Assembly: GCA_002796135.1 (NCBI GenBank)
Contig: PCWB01000004.1
Location: 1 to 33,183, forward strand
Direction: 5' to 3'
From: Candidatus Omnitrophica bacterium CG11_big_fil_rev_8_21_14_0_20_41_12
GTDB taxonomy: Bacteria; Omnitrophota; Gorgyraeia; Gygaellales; Profunditerraquicolaceae
DNA length: 33,183 nt
The notes under the pieces were generated by a model that saw nothing but the letters and a program-made list of their open reading frames with translations, had not been told where the DNA came from and made no database searches. A program made the position numbers and the translations under genes. The number at the start of each line of letters is the position of its first letter. Position 1 is the stretch's first letter. Shown one piece after another: positions 14,855 through 23,116 of the stretch.

Positions 14855-15889
14855 ATGAACTTAGTAGTTATCGGTATCAATCATAAGACAGCTCCGGTAA
14901 AGATAAGAGAAAAATTTTCATTTTCGCCTAAACAGATCCTTGAAGTTAATCAAATACTTAAGGAGAAGAGCGCTTTAGCGGAGAATCTGATTTTATCCAC
15001 CTGTAACCGGATGGAGATCTATGCGGTAGAGACCCGGGGAGTCGATTGTATCGGTCCGATTAAAGAATTTTTAAGCCGGTTTCATAATTTAGGCCTTACT
15101 GATTATCAGAATATATTCTATGTTTATAGGGATAAAGAGGCAGTCGAGCACTTGTTCAAGGTTACCGCCGGACTTGATTCGATGATCATCGGAGAAATGG
15201 AGATATCCGGCCAGGTGAAGAAGGCCTATCAGGATGCCAGGGAAAGCCACTCTACAGGTAAGATTTTAAACCGGTTGTTTGAAAAGGCATTTAATAACGC
15301 AAAAAAAATACGTACGGATACTTTTATCGGACGCGGAGCTGTTTCGGTAAGCTCGGCAGCAATCAGGTTGGCAAAAAAAATATTAGGTGAGTTAGGCGAT
15401 AAAGTTGTTTTGATTATCGGTGCCGGAATAATCGGAGAGCAATTGGCGATGTATTTGAAAAAAAACGGGGTCAAGGATATATTGGTTGCCAACCGCACGC
15501 TGGAAAAGGCCAAAATTTTAACTGAAAAATTTTCCGCTACTATAGTTACCTTTGATGAATTCAGGAATAGGCTAACGGATGTGGATATCGTGATTACCTC
15601 AACCGGTGCTCCACACTGCATTCTCCGTAAAGAGGATATACTTGAACTTATGCCCAGGAGAAAACAGAAGCCGCTTTTTATCATTGATCTTGCGGTGCCG
15701 CGCGATGTCGAAGAAGAGGTAAATAAAATAGATAATGTTTACCTTTACAACATCGACGATCTGCAGAAAATTATCGAGCAGAATATCTCCTTAAGAAAGA
15801 ACGAGCTGGATACCTGCCGCAGGATTATTGCCGGCTCTCTGGAATCTTTTATGGGCTGGTGGGCCAAAGAAAAAAAACATGATGCTTAA
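14855..15889 (+). CDS. hemA: Glutamyl-tRNA reductase, lacking the C-terminal dimerisation domain
   Basis: Reduces glutamyl-tRNA(Glu) to glutamate-1-semialdehyde, the first committed step of haem synthesis. The catalytic Cys50 is in LILSTCNRMEIYA, followed by the signature TAGLDSMIIGEMEISGQVKKAY, then the NADPH-binding domain with VLIIGAGIIGEQLAMYL. The protein has 344 residues, against about 400-430 usually. It ends soon after the spinal helix (SLESFMGWWAKEKKHDA), so the roughly 75-residue helical dimerisation domain is absent. hemC begins in the overlap, leaving no space for a frameshifted remainder. The start is ATG 14855, behind GGAGAAACAAGG. Catalytic and NADPH domains appear intact, so it should be active, but the usual V-shaped dimer would need another interface. 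Confidence 0.94.
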   Translation: MNLVVIGINHKTAPVKIREKFSFSPKQILEVNQILKEKSALAENLILSTCNRMEIYAVETRGVDCIGPIKEFLSRFHNLGLTDYQNIFYVYRDKEAVEHLFKVTAGLDSMIIGEMEISGQVKKAYQDARESHSTGKILNRLFEKAFNNAKKIRTDTFIGRGAVSVSSAAIRLAKKILGELGDKVVLIIGAGIIGEQLAMYLKKNGVKDILVANRTLEKAKILTEKFSATIVTFDEFRNRLTDVDIVITSTGAPHCILRKEDILELMPRRKQKPLFIIDLAVPRDVEEEVNKIDNVYLYNIDDLQKIIEQNISLRKNELDTCRRIIAGSLESFMGWWAKEKKHDA

Positions 15890-16799
15890 AACTTTAATTA
15901 TCGGCTCGCGCGCAAGTTCATTAGCGCTAGTGCAGGCAAATCTGATCAAGGATTTATTAAAAAAGAGATATCCGGGTTTAGCCATCGAGATTAAAACGAT
16001 TAAAACAAGCGGCGATAAAATCCTGGATGTAGCTTTAGATAAGATTGGGGACAAGGGTTTATTTACGAAGGAGATCGAAGAGGCATTATTAGCAGGCCAA
16101 ATCGATCTGGCAGTGCATAGCCTCAAGGATTTGCCTGTTGAGATAGCCACAGGATTAAAAATAGCAGCAGTGACCAAACGAGAGGACTTGCGCGATATTT
16201 TAGTTTCACCGCAAGGTTATGATCTTAAGTCGCTTACTCAAAAGAGTAGAGTTGGCACAAGTAGTTTACGCCGTAGGGCCCAGCTTTTGCATCTTAGGCC
16301 GGACTTACAGATTATGGATTTACGGGGAAATTTAGATACGCGTATTCAGAAATTAAATGACGGTTTGTATGATGCGATTGTTTTAGCTTTTGCCGGGGTA
16401 AAACGTTTAGGGTTTAAATTATCGATGTCGGTGATTCCTTTAGAAGAATTTTTACCCCAGGCTGCTCAGGGGGCTTTAGGAATTCAGATCCGGCAGGATG
16501 GAACCGATATTGAGGAGATGGCAAAAATACTGGATGATACCCCGACGCATCTTTGTTGCGATGCTGAACGGGCGGTGCTCTTTGGCTTAGGCGGAGGCTG
16601 CCATGCGCCGATAGGAGTATATGCGCAACTAGAAGATGATAAAATAATTATTAATGCCGGCGTGTTTTCGCTGAACGGAGGAGTTGCGGTGAAGGATAGT
16701 ATCTCCGGGGACAAAAAAGACGTAAATAATTTAGGATTAACTCTAGCGGATAGGCTACTTAATCGCGGAGCAAAACAAATTCTTGAGGCAATAGAATAA
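15879..16799 (+). CDS. hemC: Hydroxymethylbilane synthase (porphobilinogen deaminase)
   Basis: Joins four porphobilinogen molecules into hydroxymethylbilane in the cytoplasm. The N-terminal LIIGSRASSLALVQANLIKD and HSLKDLPVE are typical, as is the RVGTSSLRRRAQLLHLRPDL substrate-binding stretch. Cys241 in GGGCHAPIG is the residue that holds the dipyrromethane cofactor. I place the start at ATG 15879 or 15882, inside the last bases of hemA, giving about 306 residues, the normal length. The track's longer start at 15828 adds an unrelated tail read from within hemA. It is followed three bases later by cobA-hemD. Confidence 0.96.
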   Translation: MMLKTLIIGSRASSLALVQANLIKDLLKKRYPGLAIEIKTIKTSGDKILDVALDKIGDKGLFTKEIEEALLAGQIDLAVHSLKDLPVEIATGLKIAAVTKREDLRDILVSPQGYDLKSLTQKSRVGTSSLRRRAQLLHLRPDLQIMDLRGNLDTRIQKLNDGLYDAIVLAFAGVKRLGFKLSMSVIPLEEFLPQAAQGALGIQIRQDGTDIEEMAKILDDTPTHLCCDAERAVLFGLGGGCHAPIGVYAQLEDDKIIINAGVFSLNGGVAVKDSISGDKKDVNNLGLTLADRLLNRGAKQILEAIE

Positions 16800-16802
16800 A
16801 CT

Positions 16803-18302
16803 ATGACTAAACCAACAGTATATTTAACCGGGGCAGGCCCGGGTGATGCCAAATTGATCACTGTCAACGGCCTTGAGTTGATCAAGAAGGCCGGTTGTAT
16901 TATTTATGATTATCTGGTTAATCCTGATTTGCTTAAATTTGCTAGAAGTGATTGTAAATTAATCTATGTCGGCAAGAAGGCAGGTTCGCATACCCTGTCG
17001 CAGGATAAAATAAACCGTTTACTTGTAAAACAGGCTCGGTTATATAGCGTAGTCGTACGGCTTAAGGGCGGAGACCCGTTTATTTTCGGCAGAGGGGCGG
17101 AAGAAGCGCTTTATCTGAAAAAGAATAAAATTGATTTTGAAATTGTGCCGGGGGTAACTAGCGCGATTGCGGTAGCCACCTATGCCGGAATTCCACTTAC
17201 CGCCAGGAGCCAGAATTCCACGGTTGGTTTTATTACCGGTAATGAAGATCCGACAAAAAAAGATTCAAATATCAACTGGGATGCTTTATCAAAGTCGCTA
17301 GGCACAATGGTTTTTCTAATGGGCATTGGTAATTTAGAAAAAATTGTTCAGAAATTAATTTTAAGTGGGAAATCTCTCCAGACTCCTGTGGCAATCATCC
17401 GTTGGGGTACGACTGCAAAACAGCAAACCTTAACCGGTAATCTTAAAAACATTGTGCAGTTGGCTAAGAAAAATAAAATTACCCCGCCGGCAATCATCGT
17501 GGTGGGGGAGGTGGTTAAATTCAGAAAAGACTTAAACTGGTTTGAGAAAAAACCGCTTTTAGGCAAAAGAATTGTGGTTACGCGCACCAGAGAGCAGGCA
17601 AGTGTACTCTCGGAAAAATTGACAGATTTAGGCGCTCAAGCAATCGAGATCCCCACCATAAGAATTACACCGCTGTGTCAAGATCGCGAAATAAAAGATG
17701 CATTGAATAAAGAGTATGACTGGGTAATCTTTAGCAGCCAGAATGGAGTAAAAGAGTTTTTTGAATTTTTACAAAGGACTAATAAAGATAGTCGAGTCTT
17801 TTGCTGCACTAAGATTTGCGCGATTGGTTCAGAGACCCAAAAGGCGCTTAAAAAAATCAATATCAACGCTGATTATGTCCCCGCGGAATTTTGCGGGGAG
17901 GCAATTTTAGAACATTTCAGCAGGATGGATTTAAAACAAAAGAAGTTTTTAATTTTACGCGCCAAACAGGCGCGCGATATTCTGCCGCAAGGTCTTAAAA
18001 AATTAGGGGCGCAAGTTAGAATAATCGATTTATATGATACTTGCCTTGAAAAAGCAAGTGCGCCAAAATTGAGAAAATGTTTAAAACAGGGAGTAGATTT
18101 AATTACCTTTGCCAGCTCTTCAACGGTTAAGAATTTTGTGGCTTTACTGGGTAAGGATTACCGGCGCCTGCTTAAAAGCGTTGGGATTGTTTCTATTGGC
18201 CCGATTACCTCTGCGACCATTCAGGAATATGGTTTGCAAGTGTCTAAAGAAGCTAGGGTTTATACGATCGAAGGGATAGTAAAAGCTATTCTTAAAAAAT
18301 AA
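16803..18302 (+). CDS. cobA-hemD: Uroporphyrinogen-III methyltransferase / uroporphyrinogen-III synthase fusion
   Basis: A 499-residue two-domain enzyme. Residues of about 1-245 are the SAM-dependent methyltransferase (VYLTGAGPGDAKLITV, VVRLKGGDPFIFGRGAEE, GVTSAIAVATYAGIPLT), which converts uroporphyrinogen III to precorrin-2. Residues of about 250-499 are a HemD-type synthase (KRIVVTRTREQA, WVIFSSQNGVKEFF, DLITFASSSTVKNF, SIGPITSATIQEYG), which closes hydroxymethylbilane to uroporphyrinogen III. The fusion channels flux straight toward precorrin-2 and siroheme, consistent with the Ahb genes downstream. CobA-HemD fusions are known in other anaerobes. The start is three bases after hemC, with GAGG somewhat far upstream, suggesting coupling. 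No hemE, hemF/N, hemG or classic hemH is in the window. Confidence 0.94.
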   Translation: MTKPTVYLTGAGPGDAKLITVNGLELIKKAGCIIYDYLVNPDLLKFARSDCKLIYVGKKAGSHTLSQDKINRLLVKQARLYSVVVRLKGGDPFIFGRGAEEALYLKKNKIDFEIVPGVTSAIAVATYAGIPLTARSQNSTVGFITGNEDPTKKDSNINWDALSKSLGTMVFLMGIGNLEKIVQKLILSGKSLQTPVAIIRWGTTAKQQTLTGNLKNIVQLAKKNKITPPAIIVVGEVVKFRKDLNWFEKKPLLGKRIVVTRTREQASVLSEKLTDLGAQAIEIPTIRITPLCQDREIKDALNKEYDWVIFSSQNGVKEFFEFLQRTNKDSRVFCCTKICAIGSETQKALKKININADYVPAEFCGEAILEHFSRMDLKQKKFLILRAKQARDILPQGLKKLGAQVRIIDLYDTCLEKASAPKLRKCLKQGVDLITFASSSTVKNFVALLGKDYRRLLKSVGIVSIGPITSATIQEYGLQVSKEARVYTIEGIVKAILKK

Positions 18303-19454
18303 ATGATTAATTGTACGAGATTGCTTTGCGATAAGCCGGGGTTTTATGATGAGATCCGCTATCAGAAGGGGAAGCCTGCGGATACGAATCGTCCGATTGT
18401 GGTCTGGAACTCAACCCGCCGCTGCAATTTAAAATGCATTCATTGTTATATTGATGCTAAAAATACTCAGGATACCGGCGAGCTTACGACTCAGGAAGCT
18501 AAAATACTGATTGATGATCTGGCTAGCTTTGGAGCTCCGGTATTTTTATTTTCCGGCGGTGAGCCGTTGATGCGCGAGGATTTATTTGAGCTGGGAAAAT
18601 ACGCTAAAGATAAAGGCCTGCGTACGGTGATCTCAACCAACGGCACATTGATTACCAATGCGCTGGCTAAAAAAATCAAGGATGCCGGGTTTTCCTATGT
18701 GGGAGTCAGCTTAGACGGCTTGGAGGCAATCAACGATAAATTTAGAGAGCAAAAAGGGGCATTTAAGAAGGCCTTGTCCGGCATAAGAAGCTGTTTAAAA
18801 AATGATGTGCGCGTAGGTTTACGTTTTACAATCAATAAGCATAATTTCAGGGACCTGCCCGGGATCTTTGATTTAATCAAAACCGAGCATATCCCGCGCG
18901 CCTGTTTTTATCATTTGGTTTATTCCGGCAGAGGCAGCGCCTTGATCAATGATGATTTAACTCATCCAGAGGCGCGCGATACCATGGACCTGATTTTTGC
19001 CTGTTCTCAGGAGCTTTCCGGAATGAATACGGAAATATTGACCGTGGACAATCACGCCGACGGAGTTTATTTATATTTACAGTTAAAAAAAGTAGATCCT
19101 AAAAAAGCCCAAAGAGTATTAGAGCTACTTAAAATAAACGGAGGCAATAAAAGCGGAGTCGGTATTGCCGACGTGGATAATTTAGGCAATGTGCATCCGG
19201 ATCAATTCTGGAGAGAGCATACTTTCGGTAATGTTAAGGAGAAAAAGTTTAGCCAGATCTGGACGGATGAAAGCAATGTGTTATTAAAGAACTTAAGGAA
19301 TCGTATCCCGCTTTTGAAAGGAAAATGTGGCCGTTGTAATTTTAAGGATATCTGCGCGGGAAATTTTCGCTCGCGCGCTGAAACCCTTTACGGCGATATC
19401 TGGCAAGAAGATCCGGCCTGTTATTTAACTGAAGATGAGATTTTAGATAAATGA
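18303..19454 (+). CDS. ahbC: Radical SAM 12,18-didecarboxysiroheme deacetylase AhbC
   Basis: A 383-residue radical SAM protein. The [4Fe-4S] motif CNLKCIHCY follows the family stretch IVVWNSTRRC, and the SAM-binding FSGGEPLMREDLFEL is at about residues 80-95. The C-terminus has a second cysteine set, CGRCNFKDICAG with DPACYL, for an auxiliary cluster. The IVVWN(S/I)TRRCNLKC start and the C-terminal pattern fit AhbC/NirJ1-type proteins. In the siroheme route AhbC removes the acetate side chains of didecarboxysiroheme to give iron-coproporphyrin III. The gene starts directly after the cobA-hemD stop and overlaps hemB by four bases. A NirJ role in haem d1 synthesis is possible but less likely, as AhbD and both decarboxylase subunits lie beside it. 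Confidence 0.88.
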   Translation: MINCTRLLCDKPGFYDEIRYQKGKPADTNRPIVVWNSTRRCNLKCIHCYIDAKNTQDTGELTTQEAKILIDDLASFGAPVFLFSGGEPLMREDLFELGKYAKDKGLRTVISTNGTLITNALAKKIKDAGFSYVGVSLDGLEAINDKFREQKGAFKKALSGIRSCLKNDVRVGLRFTINKHNFRDLPGIFDLIKTEHIPRACFYHLVYSGRGSALINDDLTHPEARDTMDLIFACSQELSGMNTEILTVDNHADGVYLYLQLKKVDPKKAQRVLELLKINGGNKSGVGIADVDNLGNVHPDQFWREHTFGNVKEKKFSQIWTDESNVLLKNLRNRIPLLKGKCGRCNFKDICAGNFRSRAETLYGDIWQEDPACYLTEDEILDK

Positions 19455-20428
19455 GAATGAGAGAGAGACGAAAAAACCAGACAGCTCGCGAGAAATTCCG
19501 TCAAACTCAAGAATTGTCAGTCAAAGATCTGATTATGCCTGTTTTTGTCAAAGAGGGTATTTCCGGGAAAAAGGAAATTAGGTCTATGCCGGGAATTTAT
19601 CAGTTTTCTCTTAAAGAAGCAGTTAAAGAAGCTACAAGGATTTATAAAACAGGAATACCTTCGATAATTTTATTCGGTATACCGCTTGCGCGGCATAAAG
19701 ATGCTATTGGTTCCGGTGCTTATGATCAAGCAGGTATTTTGCCGCAGGCAATCCGTGCAATTAAAAAAGTTGTTCCAAAATTAAATCTGATCGCGGATGT
19801 CTGTATGTGCGAGTACACCTCACACGGACATTGCGGGATTGTTAAAGGAGGAGATGTTGACAATATCTCCACGATTAAAATATTAGCTCAGATCGCTCTT
19901 TTATATGCGCAGGCAGGCGCCGATATGGTTGCTCCGTCGGCCATGATGGATGGCCAGGTCAAAGCTATAAAAGATGGGCTGGTAAGAAATAATTATTCCA
20001 AAGTAAAAATTATGGCTTATTCGGTAAAATACTCCTCAGGTTTTTATGGCCCGTTTCGGGATGCCGCTGAATCCTCTCCGCAGTTCGGCGATAGGAGAAC
20101 TTACCAGATGGATTATCATAATTCCGATGAGGCAATACTCGAGTCAAAATTAGATATTAAGGAAGGTGCGGATATCATCATGGTCAAACCGGCATTAGGA
20201 TACCAGGATATAATTTACAAAACTAAAAAGGAATTAAAATTTCCGGTTGCCTGTTATTCCGTGAGCGGAGAATATGCGATGATCAAAGCCGCCTCGTTAA
20301 AGGGTTATTTGGATGAAAAGAAAATTGTACTTGAGGCATTAACCGGATTTAAACGCGCAGGCGCGGATTTTATTATTACTTATTATGCGGCTGAGGCAGT
20401 GAAAAAATGGATGAAAAACAAAAAGTAG
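19451..20428 (+). CDS. hemB: Delta-aminolevulinic acid dehydratase (porphobilinogen synthase)
   Basis: Condenses two 5-aminolevulinate molecules to porphobilinogen. The 325-residue length is normal. The cysteine zinc-site motif DVCMCEYTSHGHCG is present, so this is a zinc-type enzyme. The two active-site lysines lie in MAYSVKYSSGFYGPF and IIMVKPALGYQDI. VAPSAMMDGQV and the C-terminal AGADFIITYYA are further signatures. The start is the ATG in ATGA at the end of ahbC; a second ATG six bases later is also possible. hemB sits between the two radical SAM genes, and its end overlaps ahbD. Confidence 0.97.
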   Translation: MRMRERRKNQTAREKFRQTQELSVKDLIMPVFVKEGISGKKEIRSMPGIYQFSLKEAVKEATRIYKTGIPSIILFGIPLARHKDAIGSGAYDQAGILPQAIRAIKKVVPKLNLIADVCMCEYTSHGHCGIVKGGDVDNISTIKILAQIALLYAQAGADMVAPSAMMDGQVKAIKDGLVRNNYSKVKIMAYSVKYSSGFYGPFRDAAESSPQFGDRRTYQMDYHNSDEAILESKLDIKEGADIIMVKPALGYQDIIYKTKKELKFPVACYSVSGEYAMIKAASLKGYLDEKKIVLEALTGFKRAGADFIITYYAAEAVKKWMKNKK

Positions 20429-21453
20429 AGCTAAGGATGGTTGCTTGGGAAGTTACGCGCAGCTGTAATTTATCCTGTGCGCATTGCCGGGCCTCAAGTC
20501 AAAAAGGCCCGTATCTGGGAGAGCTGAGCACTGAAGAATGTTTTAAGGTAATTGATGAGATTGTTTCTTTTGCCAGTCCGGTAATTATTCTAACCGGCGG
20601 AGAGCCGTTATTAAGGAAAGATATTTTTGAAATTGCCGAGTACGGAAAAAATAGAGGCCTGACTATGGTGATGGCTCCTAATGGCACACTGTTAACTGCA
20701 GAAAATGTTGCAAAAATTATTAAATCCGGTATTCAGCGTATTTCTGTAAGCCTTGACGGTCCCAATGCCGCCTCTCATGATAATTTAAGACAAGTTACCG
20801 GCGCTTTTAACACAGCAATCGCCGGAATTAAAGAGGCAAAAAAAGCCGGCCTGCGATTCCAGATAAATTCCACCATTACTAAAAGAAACGTCGCGCTGAT
20901 TACTGCGTTGATGGATCTCGCGGTTGAATTAGGCGCAAGGGCCCACCATATATTTTTGCTGGTGCCGACGGGTAGGGGAAAGGATATGCAAAGTGATGAA
21001 TTATCTGCGCCGGAATACGAAGAGACCCTTAAATTTTTAGCTCAAAGGATAAAAAAATCTGCGATAGAAATAAAGGTTACCTGCGCCCCGCATTTTAACC
21101 GGTTGCTTTTACAGCAGGATGTGCAACTGGGCGCAAGCTTACGCGGGAGAGGATGCATGGGGGGTATTAGTTTTTGTTTTATTTCGCATCTGGGAGATTT
21201 AGCGCCCTGTGGTTATTTAGAGATTAAATGCGGGAATGTGAGAGATCTCGGATTCAAAAAAGCATGGCTTGATTCTGAGGTATTCAATAACTTAAGGGAT
21301 TTTTCTAAATATAAAGGAAAATGCGGCGGATGTGAATTCAGGAATGTTTGCGGTGGTTGCCGCGCACGCGCCTATACTAAATATGGGGATTATTTAAGAG
21401 AAGAGCCGTATTGTGTCTATGAGCCGAAGTCAAAAATTAACTCCGCTGGATAA
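20407..21453 (+). CDS. ahbD: Radical SAM haem b synthase AhbD
   Basis: A 348-residue radical SAM enzyme with MVAWEVTRSCNLSCAHCRA at the N-terminus, typical of AhbD, and ILTGGEPLLRKDIFEIAEYG as the SAM-binding segment. The C-terminal SPASM-like region CGGCEFRNVCGGCRARAYTKYGDYL with EEPYCVYEP provides auxiliary cluster ligands. AhbD converts the two propionates of iron-coproporphyrin III to vinyls by oxidative decarboxylation, giving haem b without oxygen. It overlaps hemB by 22 bases and ahbA by about 35 bases, unusually long overlaps that suggest coupled translation. The related haem d1 protein NirJ and peptide-modifying SPASM enzymes are the main alternatives, but the neighbourhood strongly favours AhbD. 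Confidence 0.9.
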   Translation: MDEKQKVELRMVAWEVTRSCNLSCAHCRASSQKGPYLGELSTEECFKVIDEIVSFASPVIILTGGEPLLRKDIFEIAEYGKNRGLTMVMAPNGTLLTAENVAKIIKSGIQRISVSLDGPNAASHDNLRQVTGAFNTAIAGIKEAKKAGLRFQINSTITKRNVALITALMDLAVELGARAHHIFLLVPTGRGKDMQSDELSAPEYEETLKFLAQRIKKSAIEIKVTCAPHFNRLLLQQDVQLGASLRGRGCMGGISFCFISHLGDLAPCGYLEIKCGNVRDLGFKKAWLDSEVFNNLRDFSKYKGKCGGCEFRNVCGGCRARAYTKYGDYLREEPYCVYEPKSKINSAG

Positions 21454-21883
21454 GCGTATTCTAAACAGGATACAGCAGGAGATTCCTTTTATCTGCCGGC
21501 CCTGGGATAAAATTGCTAAAAGCTTAAAAGTAAGCGAGCCGCTGCTTTTGAAGCGTATTGCTTTTTTGAAAAAGCAAGGTGTAATCCGCAGAATAAGCGC
21601 AACATTTAACCCCCGCAAATTAGGTTATTTTTCTACGCTGGTAGCAATAAAAGTTGCGCCTGTTGATATCGAGGAAGTAGCCCGCAAATTAAATGTTTAC
21701 CCGGAAGTCACGCATAATTATAAAAGAAATTCCGAATACAACCTCTGGTTGGCGCTAGTGGCTAAAAATCGCCTAAGGATAAAACGGATTATCGCTAAGC
21801 TAAAAAAAGATAAGAGAATTAAGCAAGTTTTAGAATTACCCGCTGTGAAATTATTTAAAGTAGATGTGAATTTTAAGGTTTAA
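21419..21883 (+). CDS. ahbA: Siroheme decarboxylase subunit (AhbA/AhbB family, first copy)
   Basis: An AsnC/Lrp-like protein of about 154 residues. A winged-helix-like N-terminus (LDKRILNRIQQEIPF, VIRRISATFNPRKLGYFSTLVAIKV) is followed by a RAM-like domain with VTHNYKRNSEYNLWLALVA. This motif order is typical of the enzymes that decarboxylate siroheme to 12,18-didecarboxysiroheme, which were earlier annotated as transcription regulators. ATG 21419 lies inside the end of ahbD; the track's GTG at 21413 is six bases earlier. It is followed seven bases later by a second family member, as expected for a heterodimer. Which subunit is alpha and which beta is a guess based on gene order. Confidence 0.84.
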   Translation: MSRSQKLTPLDKRILNRIQQEIPFICRPWDKIAKSLKVSEPLLLKRIAFLKKQGVIRRISATFNPRKLGYFSTLVAIKVAPVDIEEVARKLNVYPEVTHNYKRNSEYNLWLALVAKNRLRIKRIIAKLKKDKRIKQVLELPAVKLFKVDVNFKV

Positions 21884-21889
21884 GAGTCG

Positions 21890-22363
21890 ATGCCCGAAAA
21901 AATCGATAAAAAAATAATCAGTTTGCTTTCGCAGGATATCTCCCTGTGCAGCCGGCCTTTTGAAAAGCTGGCTTTAAAACTGGGTATAAAAGAGAGAATT
22001 TTAATCAGCCGGCTTAAAGCCTATAAAAAAAGCGGGCTGATGCGTAAATTTAGCGTCGCGCTTAATCATCGTAAAATAGGTTTTAAGCACAATGCGATGG
22101 TGGTTTGGAATATTCCCGATAAGCTTATTGATCACTCCGGTAGCTTATTGGCTGTTCTTACGCAGGTAAGCCATTGTTATCAAAGGGAGAAAGCCCCCGG
22201 ATGGGATTATAATCTTTACGCAATGATCCATGGTAAGTCCAAGAATGAGTGTCTTAATCTGATCAAGGATATTTCAAGGCAAATAAGTTGCAAAGATTAC
22301 AAGGTTTTGTTTTCTTCGGAAGAATACAAAAAAACCGCAGCTAAATATTACTCCCTTCCTTAG
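21890..22363 (+). CDS. ahbB: Siroheme decarboxylase subunit (AhbA/AhbB family, second copy)
   Basis: A 157-residue partner of the preceding protein. It has the same AsnC/Lrp-like layout (IDKKIISLLSQDISLCSRPF, GLMRKFSVALNHRKIGFKHNAMVVWNIP) and the family motif VSHCYQREKAPGWDYNLYAMIHGKS, with the histidine and tyrosine residues common in this branch. Together the two form the heterodimer that removes the first two carboxyl groups from siroheme. It ends the haem operon: a hairpin spans its stop codon and the rex promoter starts about 80 bases later. A purely regulatory Lrp role is unlikely given two adjacent copies behind ahbD. Confidence 0.85.
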   Translation: MPEKIDKKIISLLSQDISLCSRPFEKLALKLGIKERILISRLKAYKKSGLMRKFSVALNHRKIGFKHNAMVVWNIPDKLIDHSGSLLAVLTQVSHCYQREKAPGWDYNLYAMIHGKSKNECLNLIKDISRQISCKDYKVLFSSEEYKKTAAKYYSLP

Positions 22364-22380
22364 AAAATATAGGAAGGAGT
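22350..22380 (+). other. Hairpin across the ahbB stop codon
   Basis: ACTCCCTTCCT pairs with AGGAAGGAGT (one bulged C) around TAGAAAATAT. It is not followed by a T tract, so it is not a canonical intrinsic terminator, but it may end or stabilise the haem message before the rex promoter. Confidence 0.5.
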
Positions 22381-22426
22381 ATCCTTTAGGGTTAGTTATA
22401 TCAGACCATTGATTATTTAAAAAAGA

Positions 22427-22444
22427 TTGTGAATAATTTCACTT
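22427..22444 (+). promoter_or_regulatory. Rex operator
   Basis: TTGTGAATAATTTCACTT matches the Rex consensus TTGTGAA-N4-TTCACAA at all but the last two bases. It overlaps the first bases of the -35 hexamer of the rex promoter, so bound Rex should block RNA polymerase. This predicts release, and expression of the rex-nqr genes, when NADH is high. Confidence 0.8.
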
Positions 22445-22470
22445 GACGCATGCCAAGGCTATTATATAAT
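22443..22470 (+). promoter_or_regulatory. Sigma-70-type promoter for rex-nqr
   Basis: TTGACG (22443-22448) and TATAAT (22465-22470) are 16 bases apart. The predicted transcription start is only about 3-5 bases before the rex ATG at 22481, and no ribosome binding site is visible, so the rex message may be leaderless or nearly so. Confidence 0.78.
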
Positions 22471-22480
22471 ATTAAAATTC

Positions 22481-23113
22481 ATGCACAAAGAAAAGATACC
22501 GAAATTAACTATTCCCCGACTTTCTCTTTATTATCGTGCGTTGCTGGAATCGCGGGAGAGCGCTTTTATTTCTTCTGAAGAGCTATCAAAGCTGACTCAA
22601 TTCTCAGCCGCCCAGGTTCGTAAGGATCTGACCTATTTCGGAGAATTCGGCACACCCGGTAAAGGTTACAGGATAGTTGAATTAAAAGAGGTAATTTTAA
22701 AGATACTCGGTACAGGCAGGCAGCGTAATATCGCCCTTATTGGCGCCGGTAATTTAGGGTTGGCATTGCTTGCCTATAGAGGCTTTGCTGTTCAGGGGTT
22801 TAGGATCGTTGCTGCATTTGACAGTAATTTAAGCAAGATCGGTAAGACCTTCGAAGGGGTACTTATTCGGGGGATGAACGAATTGCCGCAGGTGGTTAGA
22901 AATAAAAATATCGAAATAGCGATTATTGCTGTTCCGGCAAATGTAGCGCAAGAGGCGGTAAATAAGGTAATCAAAAGCGGGATCACGGCAATTTTAAATT
23001 TTGCGCCTATCCGACCTAAAGCTCCCAAGGGCGAAGAGATATTAAATATAGATTTATCCATCGAGTTAGAGCGGCTTTCTTATTTTTTAAAACGCAAGAG
23101 TAAAAAAGTATAA
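22481..23113 (+). CDS. rex: Redox-sensing transcriptional repressor Rex
   Basis: A 210-residue dimeric repressor that senses the NADH/NAD+ ratio. The N-terminal winged helix carries IPRLSLYYRALLES and the DNA-recognition part FSAAQVRKDLTYFGEFGTPGKGY. The C-terminal Rossmann fold has ALIGAGNLGLALLAYRGF. The length and both domains are typical. It is directly preceded by a matching Rex operator, so autoregulation is likely. It is followed three bases after its stop by nqrA-like and the other nqr genes. Rex would therefore tie expression of the NADH-oxidising ion pump to the redox state. Confidence 0.96.
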   Translation: MHKEKIPKLTIPRLSLYYRALLESRESAFISSEELSKLTQFSAAQVRKDLTYFGEFGTPGKGYRIVELKEVILKILGTGRQRNIALIGAGNLGLALLAYRGFAVQGFRIVAAFDSNLSKIGKTFEGVLIRGMNELPQVVRNKNIEIAIIAVPANVAQEAVNKVIKSGITAILNFAPIRPKAPKGEEILNIDLSIELERLSYFLKRKSKKV

Positions 23114-23116
23114 AAT

